Notes under the pieces: model-generated
The model's database searches: none
Seen by the model: the letters and a program-made list of their open reading frames with translations, nothing else
Told to the model about the DNA's origin: nothing
Program-made: the position numbers and the translations under genes
Shown here: in pieces, positions 11,861-23,302 of the stretch
How the letters are laid out: every line of letters begins with the position of its first letter
Position numbering within the stretch: the stretch's first letter is position 1
DNA from: Macrotrachela quadricornifera
Taxonomy: Eukaryota > Rotifera > Eurotatoria > Philodinida > Philodinidae
DNA length: 64,000 nucleotides
Assembly (NCBI GenBank): GCA_022393335.1
Contig: JAJEKB010021317.1
Coordinates: forward strand, 748,678 to 812,677
Reading direction: 5' to 3'

Positions 11861-12922
11861 CATACAGAATTTTATCAGACTAAAAAACATTTCTAAGTAC
11901 CATGTATATATATCATACTAGCGGAGGTACCCCATGAAAAGAGAATATAGTTAAAGTTTTGCATCTTCCACTCCGACTTTTTCTACTGTACATAACACAT
12001 CTTTTACAGGACTGTTCTCTGCTCTGGGTATAGAGCTGGAACCAGTTGGAAAATGGTAAACCGGTCCTGTCCAACCGGTTGGAATCACATTTCCAACCAG
12101 TGAAATTCCGACAAAAACCGATTAAAAATCGACAAAAAAATGACGAATGTTTTAAGAAAACACTTTTTTAATAAAAATGATCCCAAATATAGATAATCTA
12201 GGAGCGCAGGTAAAAGACATCTACCATAATCAGTCTTTTTAACACATTCGAGGCCATTCAGTTTTGTTCCGAAATTGAGCGTGTTAGCCTGTCTGTAGGG
12301 CTAAGAGAGAGGACGAGAGTGAGTATGTGAGTATCGTAGGCTTTATTTTCGAAGAGAAGAAAAGCACGTTTGAGCAACAAAATCGAAAGAAAAAAACTCC
12401 TTTTTACATAAAAAAGAATGGTGTATATATAGTAATAAAGAGAGAAAAAATGTGATACATGATCACATTTTTGGCACAACGCATCATGCATCATGAATCA
12501 AGAAAAAAGAAAAAAGAAAGAGAAAGAAAGAAAAAGAAAAATGTGATCCTAGAACATATGCTTAATAACACGAGCACTAAAGAGAGTGATGACTTGAGTC
12601 ATCGCTAAGAGAGCGAGATATTCGTTCCTACGAAAAATAAATTCCTAGTGAATGCACTTACTGACCTTCTCTTTCTGTTCTATCAATTTTTTTACTATCC
12701 TTCTTTTCGTACAATTAAATAGTGATTCGAATCTCGTCTCCAGCTGTATAATGACTCAAGTTACTTTTTCGTTCTGTAATGTGTATTATATATTACGTGT
12801 GAGATAAGGATAGAAAGTTTCTAGATTTTTCTGTTGCATTCGTGCCTATTTTGTGCATTGCTACTCATCAATATGAAAGCGATCAAAATTGTCAGTATTC
12901 TTGAATATTTTACATGTCGTCT

Positions 12923-14374
12923 AAAGATGGTACAGTCAATCCTATCGATTGCTATCGACATTTCATCACTGACGAGATTATAAGCCTTATGGTTCTTGAA
13001 ACTAATAAATATGCAGAACATTACTTACTAACACATAAACTTAGCAAATGATCAAAAAATCTTCAATGGGAACCAACTACTAACGAAGAAATGCTGAAGC
13101 TCTTGGGGATAGTCATCGAGATGGGCTTAGTGCAAATGTCGAAAGTAGACTACTATTGGAGCAAAAGTCAATTATATGGATTAGAAATCATTCAAAGTAC
13201 AATGTCGAGAGACCAATTCGAATTACTTCTCAAGTTTTTGCATTTTTCTAACAATGAGGAACAGGATGCGAGCCAAGATAAACTAGCTAAGTTGAATCCA
13301 CTTTTGATCCTATTGAAAGCTAGATTTAAGTCGATTTATACGCACGGTTCTGTCACCACCGTCGATGAAACAATGGTGCCCTGGCGAGGTCGACTCTCCT
13401 TTAGACAATACGTTCCAGGCAAAGCCCACAAATATGGGGTTAAAATGTATAAAGTAGCAGACATAAATGGATATACTTGGAATTTTATAATTTATACAGG
13501 AAAATAGAATCCAACGACTGGTCTTAGTCATACTCAAACAGTTATCATGCAATTATTAGAAGATCTTTTCGGATGCTATCGAACTGTGACAGCTGACAAT
13601 TTTTTTACGAGTATCGATCTTGCGAAATGATTGTTAGGATATGATACTTACCTCATTGAAACATTGAGAAGTAATCGTGTTGGATCTGGAAAAGCAATTT
13701 TTCAGAAAAAACTCAAGAATGGTGAGACTTATGGACATCAGAATGGCGATGGTGTCAAGCTGATCAAGTGAACAGATAAAAGAGACATTCTGATGATATC
13801 TACCAAGCCATCCCATACAACTGCTCTTGTGGACATTAGAAAAACTAATCCATCTGGCAAGCGCATCATGAAGCCACAAGTGGTGTTCGACTGCAATAAA
13901 GGAAGACAAGGTACGAATTTGTCGGATCAGCTATCTGCATACTATACATGTCTAAGACGATCTATAAAATGGTATCAAAAGGTGGCGTTTAAATTGATAT
14001 TTGGAACAGCAGTAGTGAATAACTATTTGATATACAAAGAAAACTACACAACAAACAACATAACCATTCTGCAGTTTCGTGAGAGTCTCGTACGATCTTT
14101 ACTCCTTGATATGCCTTTCAAAAATCTGAAACCTGGTCCAAGACAACAATCGACGAGTTATTTGAAGCACAAACTAGCTGTTCATAAGCTGAAAGAAAAG
14201 AAAGGATGTCACCATGATGTTCGAAGACGATGTGTTGTTTGTTATGAAAAAAACAGAGAACATCAATCAAGAGAAGCGTGTCATTCGACAACAAAGAGAA
14301 TCAAAACTTTCTGTTCGGATTGTAACAAATTTTTTTGTCTTGATTGTTTTAATGAGAAGCATCATGGTATGTAA
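12923..14374 (+). pseudogene. Decayed piggyBac transposase (DDE_Tnp_1_7)
   Basis: One frame runs for about 480 codons without a frameshift and is broken only by four stops: TGA 13049, TAG 13505, TGA 13628 and TGA 13769. Recognisable parts are NPIDCYRHFITDEI, TTNEEMLKLLGI, a first catalytic Asp in TTVDETMVPWRG, a second in VTADNFFTS, a third in NLSDQLSAYY, and a C-terminal cysteine-rich zinc-binding domain (RRRCVVC ... CSDCNKFFCLDCF). The acidic N-terminal part found in copy 2 cannot be recognised here. The gene cannot make a full protein. Confidence 0.9.
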
Positions 14375-14491
14375 TAAATCATTTTGAAAATACCGAAGGT
14401 ACAAATCAGATCATACACTACGTGCAACTTTCCGCCTAAGAATGAAAGAGAAAGAACTGTTTTTCTATTCAATTTCTTGCTAAAATATAGT

Positions 14492-14511
14492 GGGGTCCAC
14501 CGGTGGACCCC
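14492..14511. repeat. 20-bp perfect palindrome inside piggyBac right end
   Basis: GGGGTCCACCGGTGGACCCC is fully self-complementary and lies 15 bp inside the right end of piggyBac copy 1. A related 14-bp palindrome (GCCCACCGGTGGGC, 28541-28554) sits at the same relative place in copy 2. It may be a subterminal transposase site or hairpin. Confidence 0.75.
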
Positions 14512-14823
14512 ATCGCCTCGAATGTGTAAATTACAATATGAGAAGCATAGAGAATGATTTTATGGCGGGCTTGTTACATTATATGGCTTACCAATATATC
14601 AGAGATCTCTCTATGATTGTAAAGAAAAAAATATCAAATATTTTTTGTCGTGAATATTTTTCGGTAAGATGTCTTCTTTAGGTATGCAGCCAAAATTTTT
14701 TTTTCTTCGATAAAACTGATCAACTACCTAGGAGTGGTGAACAAATAAAATTTTTTTACAATTGTATGAGCTAGTGCAAATATTTTTCTTTGCAATGAAA
14801 CATCACTGAGGTTCGTAGCATCT

Positions 14824-15237
14824 GTGGATCACATACTAGACTCTTTACACGAAGAACAAACCCAATACCAGTTTTTGGAATGCTCTTCATGCAACAAGCT
14901 TATCACACAATTGAAAGGTGCCGCACATCTCAGCGACATCTTACTTTCAAGAGAAACGTTTACACTATTTGATGCCATCTTCAGAAAATCGCTAGTACAT
15001 TCGCTTGAAACTGTCCATGCCGACAAGATAGTCAAAAAACCCCAAACTTTTCATTGTACTTTTGTAACATGCCTAATGCTACCTAAGCTTAACATCTGTC
15101 CAAGTTTGAGCCTACCCAGGTCTAATGGTTCCGCCGCCTATGATTGTAAGTATAAAACATGGTGCTGTACAGGCCAATCCAGGATTATCTGGGATCTTCA
15201 CTCGTATGACCCGAGCAATAGTGTGTTTTATCCTTAG
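14824..15237 (+). CDS. Uncharacterised ORF with CxxC pair
   Basis: I do not recognise this 137-residue frame. It has one CxxC pair early (CSSCNK, about residue 20), later cysteines (CKYKTWCCTG), and a WDLHSYDP tail. It starts 300 bp downstream of the piggyBac right end. The zinc-ribbon-like cysteine spacing and a C-terminal Trp/Cys cluster faintly recall cereblon-type CULT domains, but the match is too weak to name. It could be a remnant of a larger gene or chance. Confidence 0.2.
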   Translation: MDHILDSLHEEQTQYQFLECSSCNKLITQLKGAAHLSDILLSRETFTLFDAIFRKSLVHSLETVHADKIVKKPQTFHCTFVTCLMLPKLNICPSLSLPRSNGSAAYDCKYKTWCCTGQSRIIWDLHSYDPSNSVFYP

Positions 15238-18040
15238 AATAGAACTATAAAAAAATGGAGTACCTGTCAAGTTGCTCACCTCCAAATTAAAAAACACGCA
15301 CTACAAAAAAGAAGAGGAAAAACGTTTGAAACACTTGATTTATTAGTTGATTTTTTTAGCGTCGAAATGGTGGGAAATTATACTTGAACAGTGTGAAGTA
15401 ATAATAGATAACATCCCTAAATGTCTTGCAAACATAGTACAATTGAATATAAATCATATTTATGAATATTAGTTTAAAATGATTTTTATTTTTTGTGATG
15501 AGTACTTCTAAGCTTATAACTTTCAAATTATATGAGTTAGGCAAGATCAGTCATAGGCTGTTTTTAATATAAAAAATTTAATTGTAGAAATTGAGTCAAT
15601 AAACCTAGGCCATCCTTTACAGTACGTCTAAATGTGGATACATTCTCATCTCGTTTCTATCATTTATAAAATTTAACACCATCAGAATTTGTTTTATTGA
15701 GCTAGATTCTATTGAATATGGAAAAAATACGATGAACAAAATCCAGATTCACATATTGTCCTACATTCTTTCTTCTATAGAAAATAAACTGTGCATTTTA
15801 CACTAGAATCTTTAAAAATGAAAGAATTTAATGACTGAGTTGAGTAGCTTAGTCATGTGAACAAACTAATAAAAAACAAGCACTATATACAGTATATCCA
15901 TAGTGCGCATGGCACTTTTTTCCAAGTTATGATTTTTCCAAAAATATACTTCCATGACGAAATCAGGAGGTTTCTCAAAACCGCTATTTTCAATGGTTTT
16001 TGAAACCGTGGGTACAATTCACTTTTATTTTTCATAATAATTGATTCTGACAATGCATCTTCCTCTTTCTTTTCTCTTATACGAATACTATATAAGAGTA
16101 TGTTTTTGCTGATATAAATACGAATCAAGCAATGAGGTAGCTTAATCAACATTATTATTGAGGATAGTGATAGAACTGCACTCGGAATTTGTCTCTATCA
16201 CTTAAATTTTTTGTTAATTTATTGTAAAATATAACTGGCTAGATATTTGACTAGTGAAAGTGTAAGCTTGGAAAGAGATATCATTAATGAATATGACAGT
16301 TATATTTACGAAATAAATATTATCTCGTTTGATTTATTGGATTTGTCTTACGTAAAACATGTAAATTATGAATAGGAGAAATAATTGTGTATATATGTGA
16401 ATGTCTCGATAAAGGAAAAGTATGGAAGTATAGGATAGATGAAGTGACACAGTAGCATAGAAACTGCGATTGGTTAAGTAAATGATAGACGATGAATAAT
16501 AAATTTTTTCTATTTCATCATGAAACAAAATACAAATCTAAAAACATATTTGTTCTCTACATTTTATATATAAATATATATTTCCAAATAGAAAACGACT
16601 ATTGTATTTGCATAGTGGTAAGTTATATTCTTTCATATTTTTTTTTATTTAATTCGATATTTCTATGAAGAATAAGTTTTTTTACATCATTGTTTAAGGT
16701 ATGTAAGACAACCCAGGCAGACAATTAAACGAAAATAAAATCAGGAAAAATACACATTTTTACGATTTTTATCTCCGTTAACTTGTCTACCGTTATTAAC
16801 GTGTCTACAATGTATGCTTAACGCGCAGGAACGTATTTTTTTTATAGATCATGTCTTTCTAAGTAGATAAATAATTTCTATTCATTGATATACACTCTAG
16901 GCAAAGTACAGTAGAGACGAAGTTTATTAATAATTAAATATTTTATTTTTGCATAAGACAATAATTATGTAGACGGTTATATAGAAAATAATTTATAGAA
17001 ATAAATTTATTGATTATATAATTCACATATCTGCTTCAACTGTTGGAGAAAAATGAATTGTCGACATCAGACTACGGTTAATAAAGGCAACTTTGCGTTC
17101 ATTTATCTGTGTTATTCCAAAACAAATTTTAATTACTTTTGATAGTTAATATATTACATTTCTTATTTTACTGCTGATTTTCAGTCATCGAAAATATTTT
17201 TTTTAGATTCATTATTTAATATTGTTATTAGAACAGAAGAACTCTCAAATATAATATTGAAACATAATAGTCTATTCTATCTTTGCTTTTGAATGAGAGC
17301 AAAAAAAGAAACTTTATTAACCATTAAAAGTATTGAAAAATTATGCTCAGTTGAGTACAAGAAAAATGATGACTATATTTCTATATAATAATAATTTTCT
17401 TCTGTTGACGTAAGCGAAGCAATCAAATTATTTTTCTTTTTTGAAAAACGTTAGTTAGTCATAACTAACATTAAATAAACATAGTGCAGCATACAGCAGT
17501 AAAGATAAAGAATCTTAGGGAAAATGGATGTAAAATATGAGTTGAGGTATGATAGAGATAGTGTTTTTTCAAATGAACAGTTATGTTTTATATAGACGAA
17601 GTAAATTAGTTCGAGTTGTTTCGATCGATATAATCGATCAGAAAAGAATTCGGCGATCCATCTGTTTAGCACGGACGGTTTTCCTATGTCTTCCATTTCA
17701 TAAAGTAAAGAGAGAAAGACTCAGTAAACAACAGAATAGAAGCGTGTTTGTTGCATTCCAAATGTTGAAGAACATGCATTATTAATTCAAAAATATCTCA
17801 GTTGAAGTCATAGGAAAATAAGTCTACCAAAATCGATTAGAACAATCTATCAGAGTTATTTAGCAGTCGTTGATGACACATTGCGTTCGTTAAGGTTCAC
17901 TTTCAAGAAAGAAGAAAAATTAAAAGAATATTGTAAGATAGTCGAACCATTAACCAGTTTATATAGGTGTTGAAAAAGATTTACAAGAACGGACTAGAGG
18001 GACTCATTTGACGTAATGAAAGAATATAAGATGTCGAGGA
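15238..18040. other. Long AT-rich intergenic stretch
   Basis: No coding or RNA homology was seen. Short open frames here (for example 15883-16152 and 17451-17696, minus) lack domains and have low-complexity composition. Confidence 0.45.
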
Positions 18041-18048
18041 AGGACACA

Positions 18049-18056
18049 TGACGTCA
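18049..18056. promoter_or_regulatory. CRE-like palindrome TGACGTCA upstream of GPCR
   Basis: A perfect cAMP-response-element octamer lies 285 bp upstream of the GPCR start codon at 18341. A half-site-like TTGACGTAAT lies 40 bp before it. The same octamer occurs upstream of the next gene (19614-19621). Binding by CREB/ATF-type factors is inference. Confidence 0.3.
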
Positions 18057-18068
18057 CAACAATGATAT

Positions 18069-18097
18069 AGAGAAAGAGAAAGAGAAAGAGAAAGAGG
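18069..18097. repeat. (GAGAAA)n microsatellite
   Basis: About four and a half perfect copies of a purine-only hexamer lie in the 5' flank of the GPCR gene. Confidence 0.85.
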
Positions 18098-18340
18098 TGA
18101 TGCATATAATAATATTGCTACTTGACAATCTGTTTAGTCAGTTTCCAGATATTTTCAGTATTGCATATTTCCTAAAAGTCAGGTTTATGATTTTGTGAAT
18201 CTTTTATGTATTTTCTCGATCTCAGATATTCTCTCTTTCTCTTTTTTTTTGTATTTATTAGAATAGGATTTATGCACAACAGTTTTTCTCTCTGTTTGAT
18301 AGCATTGAACAAAATTTGATAGAAAAATACCCGTGTCAAT

Positions 18341-19372
18341 ATGTCCAAGAGCGCTATTCAATACAATTGGAATGCTACATCTCTCTGTCCTTCATGTTTT
18401 TACGGATCAATTTGTCAGTTCACTACGTCCTACTATAGCATTTCACTTGAAGCTCTCCCAAGTGATTTTATGAAAATAAAACAAGTCATTGCTAGCATCA
18501 TATTTATCTTCTTTGTTAGTACAATATGCAATATATTGTCTATTGCTGTATTTTGCCAACCAAAACCACGTGAACTCGGCAATGGGATTTATCGATTATG
18601 GATCTGTATTATAGGACAGCTGGGCATGATGACAGTTGTCATTCGTTTACTTCGTATCTCTTTTGAAAAAGACAGTAGTATAATGGACTGCTTTGGTTTA
18701 GATTATCTAATTTCTGCATTGCAATCTCTATATTATTCATTAACTGCATGTGTGACCATCGAACAAACTGTTTGCGCTTATTTACACTTATCTTTTGACA
18801 AGAAACGAAGTCGATTTGTGGCCAAGTTAGTTATTCCAGTGTTAATTCTCTATCATTTTCTTGTAATCTTCTATGAATTTTTTCATCGTCGATTACCCTC
18901 TGATGATCACACTGTCAATCGTTTCTGGTGTTCTTTTCATCATTTTACCCGAGTTTTCATCACACATGAAAGAACAACGAACATTCTTCATCTTCTCGTT
19001 CCATTCGCTTTCAATCTCTTTATCCCTCTCATTTTCCTCATCATTCTTACTCAACATAATATGGTATTGTATAAAAATGTCACAACTTGGTCAAATTTCA
19101 AAAATATCCTATGTACCTACAAAAACAATATAATTAGTCCTTTTAGTCTTGTTCTTCTAACAACTCCTCGTATAATTCTTACATTTTATTTGACTTGTAT
19201 TACGCAATCATGGCAAAATATAGCTTATCTAATTGCTTATTTATTATCGTTAGTGCCACTAATGACATCATTTTTTACATTTGTTCTGGCTTCATCAGAG
19301 CGTAGAAAAGACCTTTATAGAATATTTCAACGTACTATTACGTATGTTCGTGTTACACAATCCGATGGATGA
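18341..19372 (+). CDS. Orphan seven-helix receptor (GPCR-like), intact
   Basis: A 343-residue single-exon membrane protein. A short N-terminal ectodomain with an N-glycosylation site (NAT) and several Cys is followed by hydrophobic spans at roughly residues 50-75, 85-105, 120-145, 165-185, 225-250, 270-290 and 295-325. The third span ends in TIEQTVCAYLHLSF, followed by DKKRSRFVAKLVIP, the position and shape of the DRY-type cytoplasmic end in related rotifer receptors. The ligand cannot be told. The start codon follows a typical A-rich leader, and there are no breaks. Large families of such divergent receptors are expected in bdelloids. A CRE-like site and a purine repeat lie upstream. Confidence 0.75.
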   Translation: MSKSAIQYNWNATSLCPSCFYGSICQFTTSYYSISLEALPSDFMKIKQVIASIIFIFFVSTICNILSIAVFCQPKPRELGNGIYRLWICIIGQLGMMTVVIRLLRISFEKDSSIMDCFGLDYLISALQSLYYSLTACVTIEQTVCAYLHLSFDKKRSRFVAKLVIPVLILYHFLVIFYEFFHRRLPSDDHTVNRFWCSFHHFTRVFITHERTTNILHLLVPFAFNLFIPLIFLIILTQHNMVLYKNVTTWSNFKNILCTYKNNIISPFSLVLLTTPRIILTFYLTCITQSWQNIAYLIAYLLSLVPLMTSFFTFVLASSERRKDLYRIFQRTITYVRVTQSDG

Positions 19373-19613
19373 TTTGTTTGTTATTATCTAATTATACATT
19401 TTAATTATTATTCATTCAATCGCTTTAAAAAAGATATTCTATTCATAACTCTACTACAAAAAAAACTAATTTTTTTTTGAAGCATCGTAACTTATTTATA
19501 CAAAATATATTGTCACTCTCTCTCTCTTTCTCGTTCTTCGTTTTTCTAAATATAATTCTCTTTTATAAAATATATCTCCAATAGAAGCGCGTGAGAATTG
19601 AGTCATATCTATT

Positions 19614-19621
19614 TGACGTCA
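19614..19621. promoter_or_regulatory. CRE-like palindrome TGACGTCA upstream of secreted gene
   Basis: A perfect octamer, extended to the 10-bp palindrome TTGACGTCAA, lies 90 bp before the ATG at 19711. It is the second such site in 1.6 kb, each ahead of a gene on the same strand. Confidence 0.3.
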
Positions 19622-19710
19622 ATATCCACCCATATTCAAAATATTTGCTTTGTAATATTTAGGAACGATAATATAATAAGCACGCAGCAGAGTGAGTAAG
19701 AAACATAAAA

Positions 19711-20523
19711 ATGCAAAGACCATTGGCAGGTTTATTGCTTCTATTATTCTTCAATACAGGCGCTTGTCTTCAATGTTCGAATAATTGTGAAAGAACTTTC
19801 AACATATGTCAACCATTGAATGGATTGAATGATACATGTGGACGACCAGTGGATAATGCGTATCGATGCTATGTTCAAATGGATTTTTTCTTTCATCTAG
19901 ATGAATTAAAAATATCTTTTAGTACTCGTTCATCAACCAATCGAGATTTCGTTCGTATTCAACCGAGTCCAACAAAACAGTTTTCTTATCGCGTTGAACA
20001 TGGATGTGCTAACGTTGATGATTGTGCACGGATCTTTGCCGAGAAGAAAGTTATTGAAATGAAAGAAAAAGCATGTAATGTTTCTTATATGCTTAACGAT
20101 TTTGGCAATCTTATTAATCCTATTGATGCAAACAAAGAACTGACATGTTATGATGGAAATTGAACAACAAATCTTTGTTCAGGTCCGGATAAATTTTGCT
20201 ATTTTGAACATGATCAAATCACTGATCAAACAAACTTACTTGCTTGTCCTCAACTAATTGCTAAACCCACAGTAGATGTTATCGTTAACGATGAAGGAAC
20301 TGGTGCGAAACTCAATATACGATGCGGTCGAAATTTGTGTAATACAGTCGAGACAGTCAATCAAGTTAAACAAATTTTATTCAAACACAAGATTACGGAT
20401 AAGAATGGAAGAACGAGATTATGGGTCACAAACATAGGAATAACTCAGATTGGTGAATCTTTTAACATTATTCTAGCAGTTTGTCTTATTTCTATCATCA
20501 ATTTTATTTTATTTTCTCGTTGA
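19711..20523 (+). pseudogene. Secreted cysteine-rich, probably GPI-anchored protein with in-frame TGA
   Basis: One frame of 271 codons runs from ATG 19711 to the stop at 20521, broken only by TGA at 20161 (after CYDGN). Before the break there is a clear signal peptide (residues 1-20, RPLAGLLLLLFFNTGACLQC) and about ten cysteines. After it come further cysteines (LCSGPDKFCYF, RCGRNLCNTVE) and a C-terminal hydrophobic tail (FNIILAVCLISIINFILFSR), as in GPI-anchored or single-pass proteins. The paired cysteines suggest a Ly6/uPAR-like or related extracellular fold, but no family is certain. The conserved reading on both sides of one stop points to a recent lesion, an assembly error or readthrough. 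No convincing selenocysteine insertion element was found downstream. Confidence 0.6.
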
Positions 20524-21688
20524 CATTTTAATAATAATTTTTTTTTATGAAAATATTTCGGTAAAATGTATTTCTAAAAGACTAATTATGTGATTTTTTC
20601 GTAAACTTAAACCAAAAGTCCTGGACGATTCTGTATTTGGATCGATGGCCATAATGAACTTTAGATCGGATCAAAATTTTGATCTTCCGATCAAATCATT
20701 GTAGCTTATCCACTGTTTTTTTTAAATGAACAACAGTCAATGTACCGTTGTGCTTGCTTTTTTATTTCAGTCAACTGTAGATGAGCATTGAAATTTATTT
20801 CTGAATGAATAAATGGCATGTTAAGATTCTATTCGATAGCTTATGATGATAAGCTCATAAAGATATTTAATTTTAATCTAATTGTTTGGCGTTTAATTTA
20901 ATTACTTCATAGGCTCATTGTGCATCATTCATTACTCATCAATATTTTATTTCAATGTGAAAAATTCTCTTGATTGTCTTTTTTCGATGTCTGACCGAAC
21001 TGTACAGGTTCATTCAACATAGCCGAAAATAGTCTACGCAAAAGATCCATGTGTCAAAATGACATTGACTAATATACATAAGTTAAAACAATGTATGCTT
21101 CACCCAAGTCTATCAAAACAGGGTCTCTACGGTAGTGTATTGGATAGATTCAAGCCAATCTCGTCTGTATTTTCTGGCGCAAAAATATAAACCGTATTTG
21201 GTCGTTTTTTCTCTGTCTAGAGCTAAAATTTGAATCTTAAGGTACGATTCCTGTATGATCATATTCTAAGATTGTGCAAGATCATCTATTACTTATACAA
21301 ATTTCTATACGGTTCTAATAGAGTTTTTCATCGATCCGTTCTAATTTCTGATCTTCTTCCACTTTCCATCATATTTTACCGAAGATCACTACAGCTATGT
21401 ATCCGATTTATACTTACCATATCGACGATATTAGGGAAAACGTATTCCAAATAAAAACAAAAATTTAATATATAAAATTTATAGTTATCTTTTTGAAGAT
21501 AATCTTGAGGGTGTGGAGAGGCTGTAAGATTCACACTCCCTTCCTCATCTGCTATACGAACATTACATGAGAAAGTAACGATCAAACAATGACGCATTAA
21601 AGAATGAAAAGAAGAATAAAACAGGAGTTACAAAAGTAGTAAGAAGTAACGGTAAATAGTGTTATAGTTGCTCATGGCTTTTAACAGT
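20524..21688. other. Intergenic region between convergent genes
   Basis: No coding homology or repeat was recognised. The stretch separates the secreted-protein gene (plus) from the GST gene (minus). Confidence 0.45.
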
Positions 21689-22320
21689 TTAAAATGGTGT
21701 CTTCGATCGACTCTGGAGATAGACGGCAATGTTCGGTTGTTTCTCGACTTCTTGACGATTGCGTTGTAACCAGGAATAATGACGGAGAACACTATCGTCG
21801 ATCTGAAGAATAGTTTCGAGCATATCATAGACAAATAGATCGCACCATGTCAGATGGTTGCCAACAAAGAATGGACCATCGCTGCTGTATGCCTTCGCCA
21901 GAATTTCAAGGTTTTGCATATGTTTTGGTAACACATCGACAAGAAACTGTTGCATGTCTGCTTGTTTTTTGGCTTCATCAACTTGTCTGCGAATCGGTCC
22001 TAATTTATCCATCGCATCAACCATCGTATCAACGACAGCATCGACTTTGGCCTGTTCGAAATTGTCTTTGCCTGCGAGATTAAATTGTTTGGCAAGAAAA
22101 CGAGCAATCGACAATGATTGGGGCAATTTGACTCCATCGATTTCAAGGACAGGCATCTGACCCAAGGGCATTTCGGACTTGTGTGATGGCCATTCACTGC
22201 CTTCGTAACGAATATCTTCATACTGTTGTCCAACAGCAGCAAAAATAAGTCGAGATACCTCGGCGCGGCCTCGACCGTTAAAATAGTACAACTTGTATGT
22301 CGATGTCGATGTTTGTGTGT
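21689..22320 (-). CDS. Sigma-class glutathione S-transferase (5' exon uncertain)
   Basis: A cytosolic enzyme conjugating glutathione to electrophiles; sigma enzymes also act as prostaglandin D synthases. The thioredoxin-like N-domain starts [19 protein letters not shown] with the catalytic Tyr, continues with [13 protein letters not shown] (cis-Pro) and [13 protein letters not shown], and is followed by an all-helical C-domain ending in [19 protein letters not shown] and SRSKTPF before the stop at 21689. The visible exon encodes about 209 residues, close to a complete sigma GST. It begins after a probable acceptor TTATAG at 22326-22321, in phase 1, so a short upstream exon carrying the start codon is expected. 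An open frame continues to an ATG at 22462 but passes through a (TA)n tract and probably includes intron. Confidence 0.88.
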
Positions 22321-22666
22321 CTATAAGTCGAGAAGAAAAAGAGAACGAGTACTGAATAAGTAGTGGTATATATATATATATATAGATGGAAAATACATAT
22401 TCTTGTTTCAGACTATCGAAAGAGTGCAGTCTTGAATTCCAATTTGATTTTTGTGGCAACAATCGAATGTCGAATCGATTGAGGAGCTACTCAGGTAAGA
22501 GTTATGAGTATCGTGCTTCAAAATACTACACGTTCCTCAATTCGTGTTCTATTAACAATTAAATTCGTGCTAACTTATCATTCTTCGAGTTTCGAGAGAG
22601 CCTCTGGACACTTCACCATAGCTCTGATGAGTCATTCATTGCTTCACTATTTCTTAGAATAACTAG

Positions 22667-22810
22667 CTATATTCGTTGAGACAGAGAAGTCTTGTAAAAC
22701 CTACTGCAGTCATCCGTTGGGCTCTTCGAACAGGTTTGAGGTTGAACATTGTTTGGAAGGTCTATGAAGAGAAGAAAAATAAAAATGGCGGCGGATATTG
22801 AAAACCACAT
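22667..22810 (-). CDS. Possible small secreted peptide or first exon
   Basis: The 47-residue reading starts MWFSISAAIFIFLLFIDL, a good signal-peptide core, followed by two Cys (QTCSKSPTDDCSRF). There is no homologue I recognise. It lies upstream of the GST on the same strand and may be a small secreted peptide, a first exon or chance. Confidence 0.18.
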   Translation of the reverse strand: MWFSISAAIFIFLLFIDLPNNVQPQTCSKSPTDDCSRFYKTSLSQRI

Positions 22811-23054
22811 TCTTGCTTTGATCAGTGAATGCAATAAGTTTGCTCTACAAATAGAAAGATGGTATGAGGGTATAGAACGAAGGCTGGAGGTAGAAAGTAG
22901 AACGGTTATTTTATTGAAATATATCTTCTGTTGCTTCTTCTTTCTATCGAAGTGAAAGTGCAAATGGCATGTTGTATGCTCGACTTTTTCTATCGTTTAC
23001 CATCAAATAGAAGTGCAGTCTCCTTTTCTTCCAAGTTAATCAGTCATATAACGC

Positions 23055-23302
23055 AATGGATTTAGTATGTTACTCATGATTTGTTTTCGATTGTTTGTGC
23101 CATTTGAGTATCTGATTTTGCTACTGGTTTTTCTTATTCTACTTCATTTTTAAATTGTTTTATGAAGCGAAACAAAGACAAAAAAATGGGACAACATTTT
23201 AAAAGTGAAGTAGAATTAGAAAAACCAATGGCGAAATCAGATACTCAAGTGACACAAACATTCGAAAAAAAATCATGAGTAACATATCAAATCCACTATG
23301 GC
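23055..23302. repeat. Imperfect inverted repeat with arms of about 110 bp
   Basis: The left arm from 23055 (TGTTACTCATGATTT, GAGTATCTGATTT, ATTCTACTTCA) recurs in inverted order to about 23302, across a spacer of roughly 30-40 bp. The arms differ at scattered bases and small indels. It could be a foldback MITE or a hairpin transcript source. No target duplication was resolved. Confidence 0.75.

Larger units (their letters stand above)
12243..14526 (+). mobile_element. piggyBac-like element, copy 1
   Basis: The left end TTAA (12239-12242) is followed by CACATTCGAGGC. The right end is GCCTCGAATGTG (to 14526), then TAAA, one base off the expected TTAA. The inverted 12-bp ends and TTAA target site are the piggyBac signature. 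Inside is a nearly full-length transposase pseudogene. A 20-bp perfect palindrome lies just inside the right end. The element spans about 2.28 kb. Confidence 0.8.

Noticed and set aside
19711..20523. Selenoprotein interpretation of the in-frame TGA
   Set aside because: The 3' flank has an ATGA and an AA further on but no proper SECIS quartet pairing, and the codon context (N, stop, T) is not typical.
22321..22462. N-terminal extension of the GST to ATG 22462
   Set aside because: It runs through a TA microsatellite and lacks similarity to GST N-termini; a splice acceptor lies just before the conserved part.
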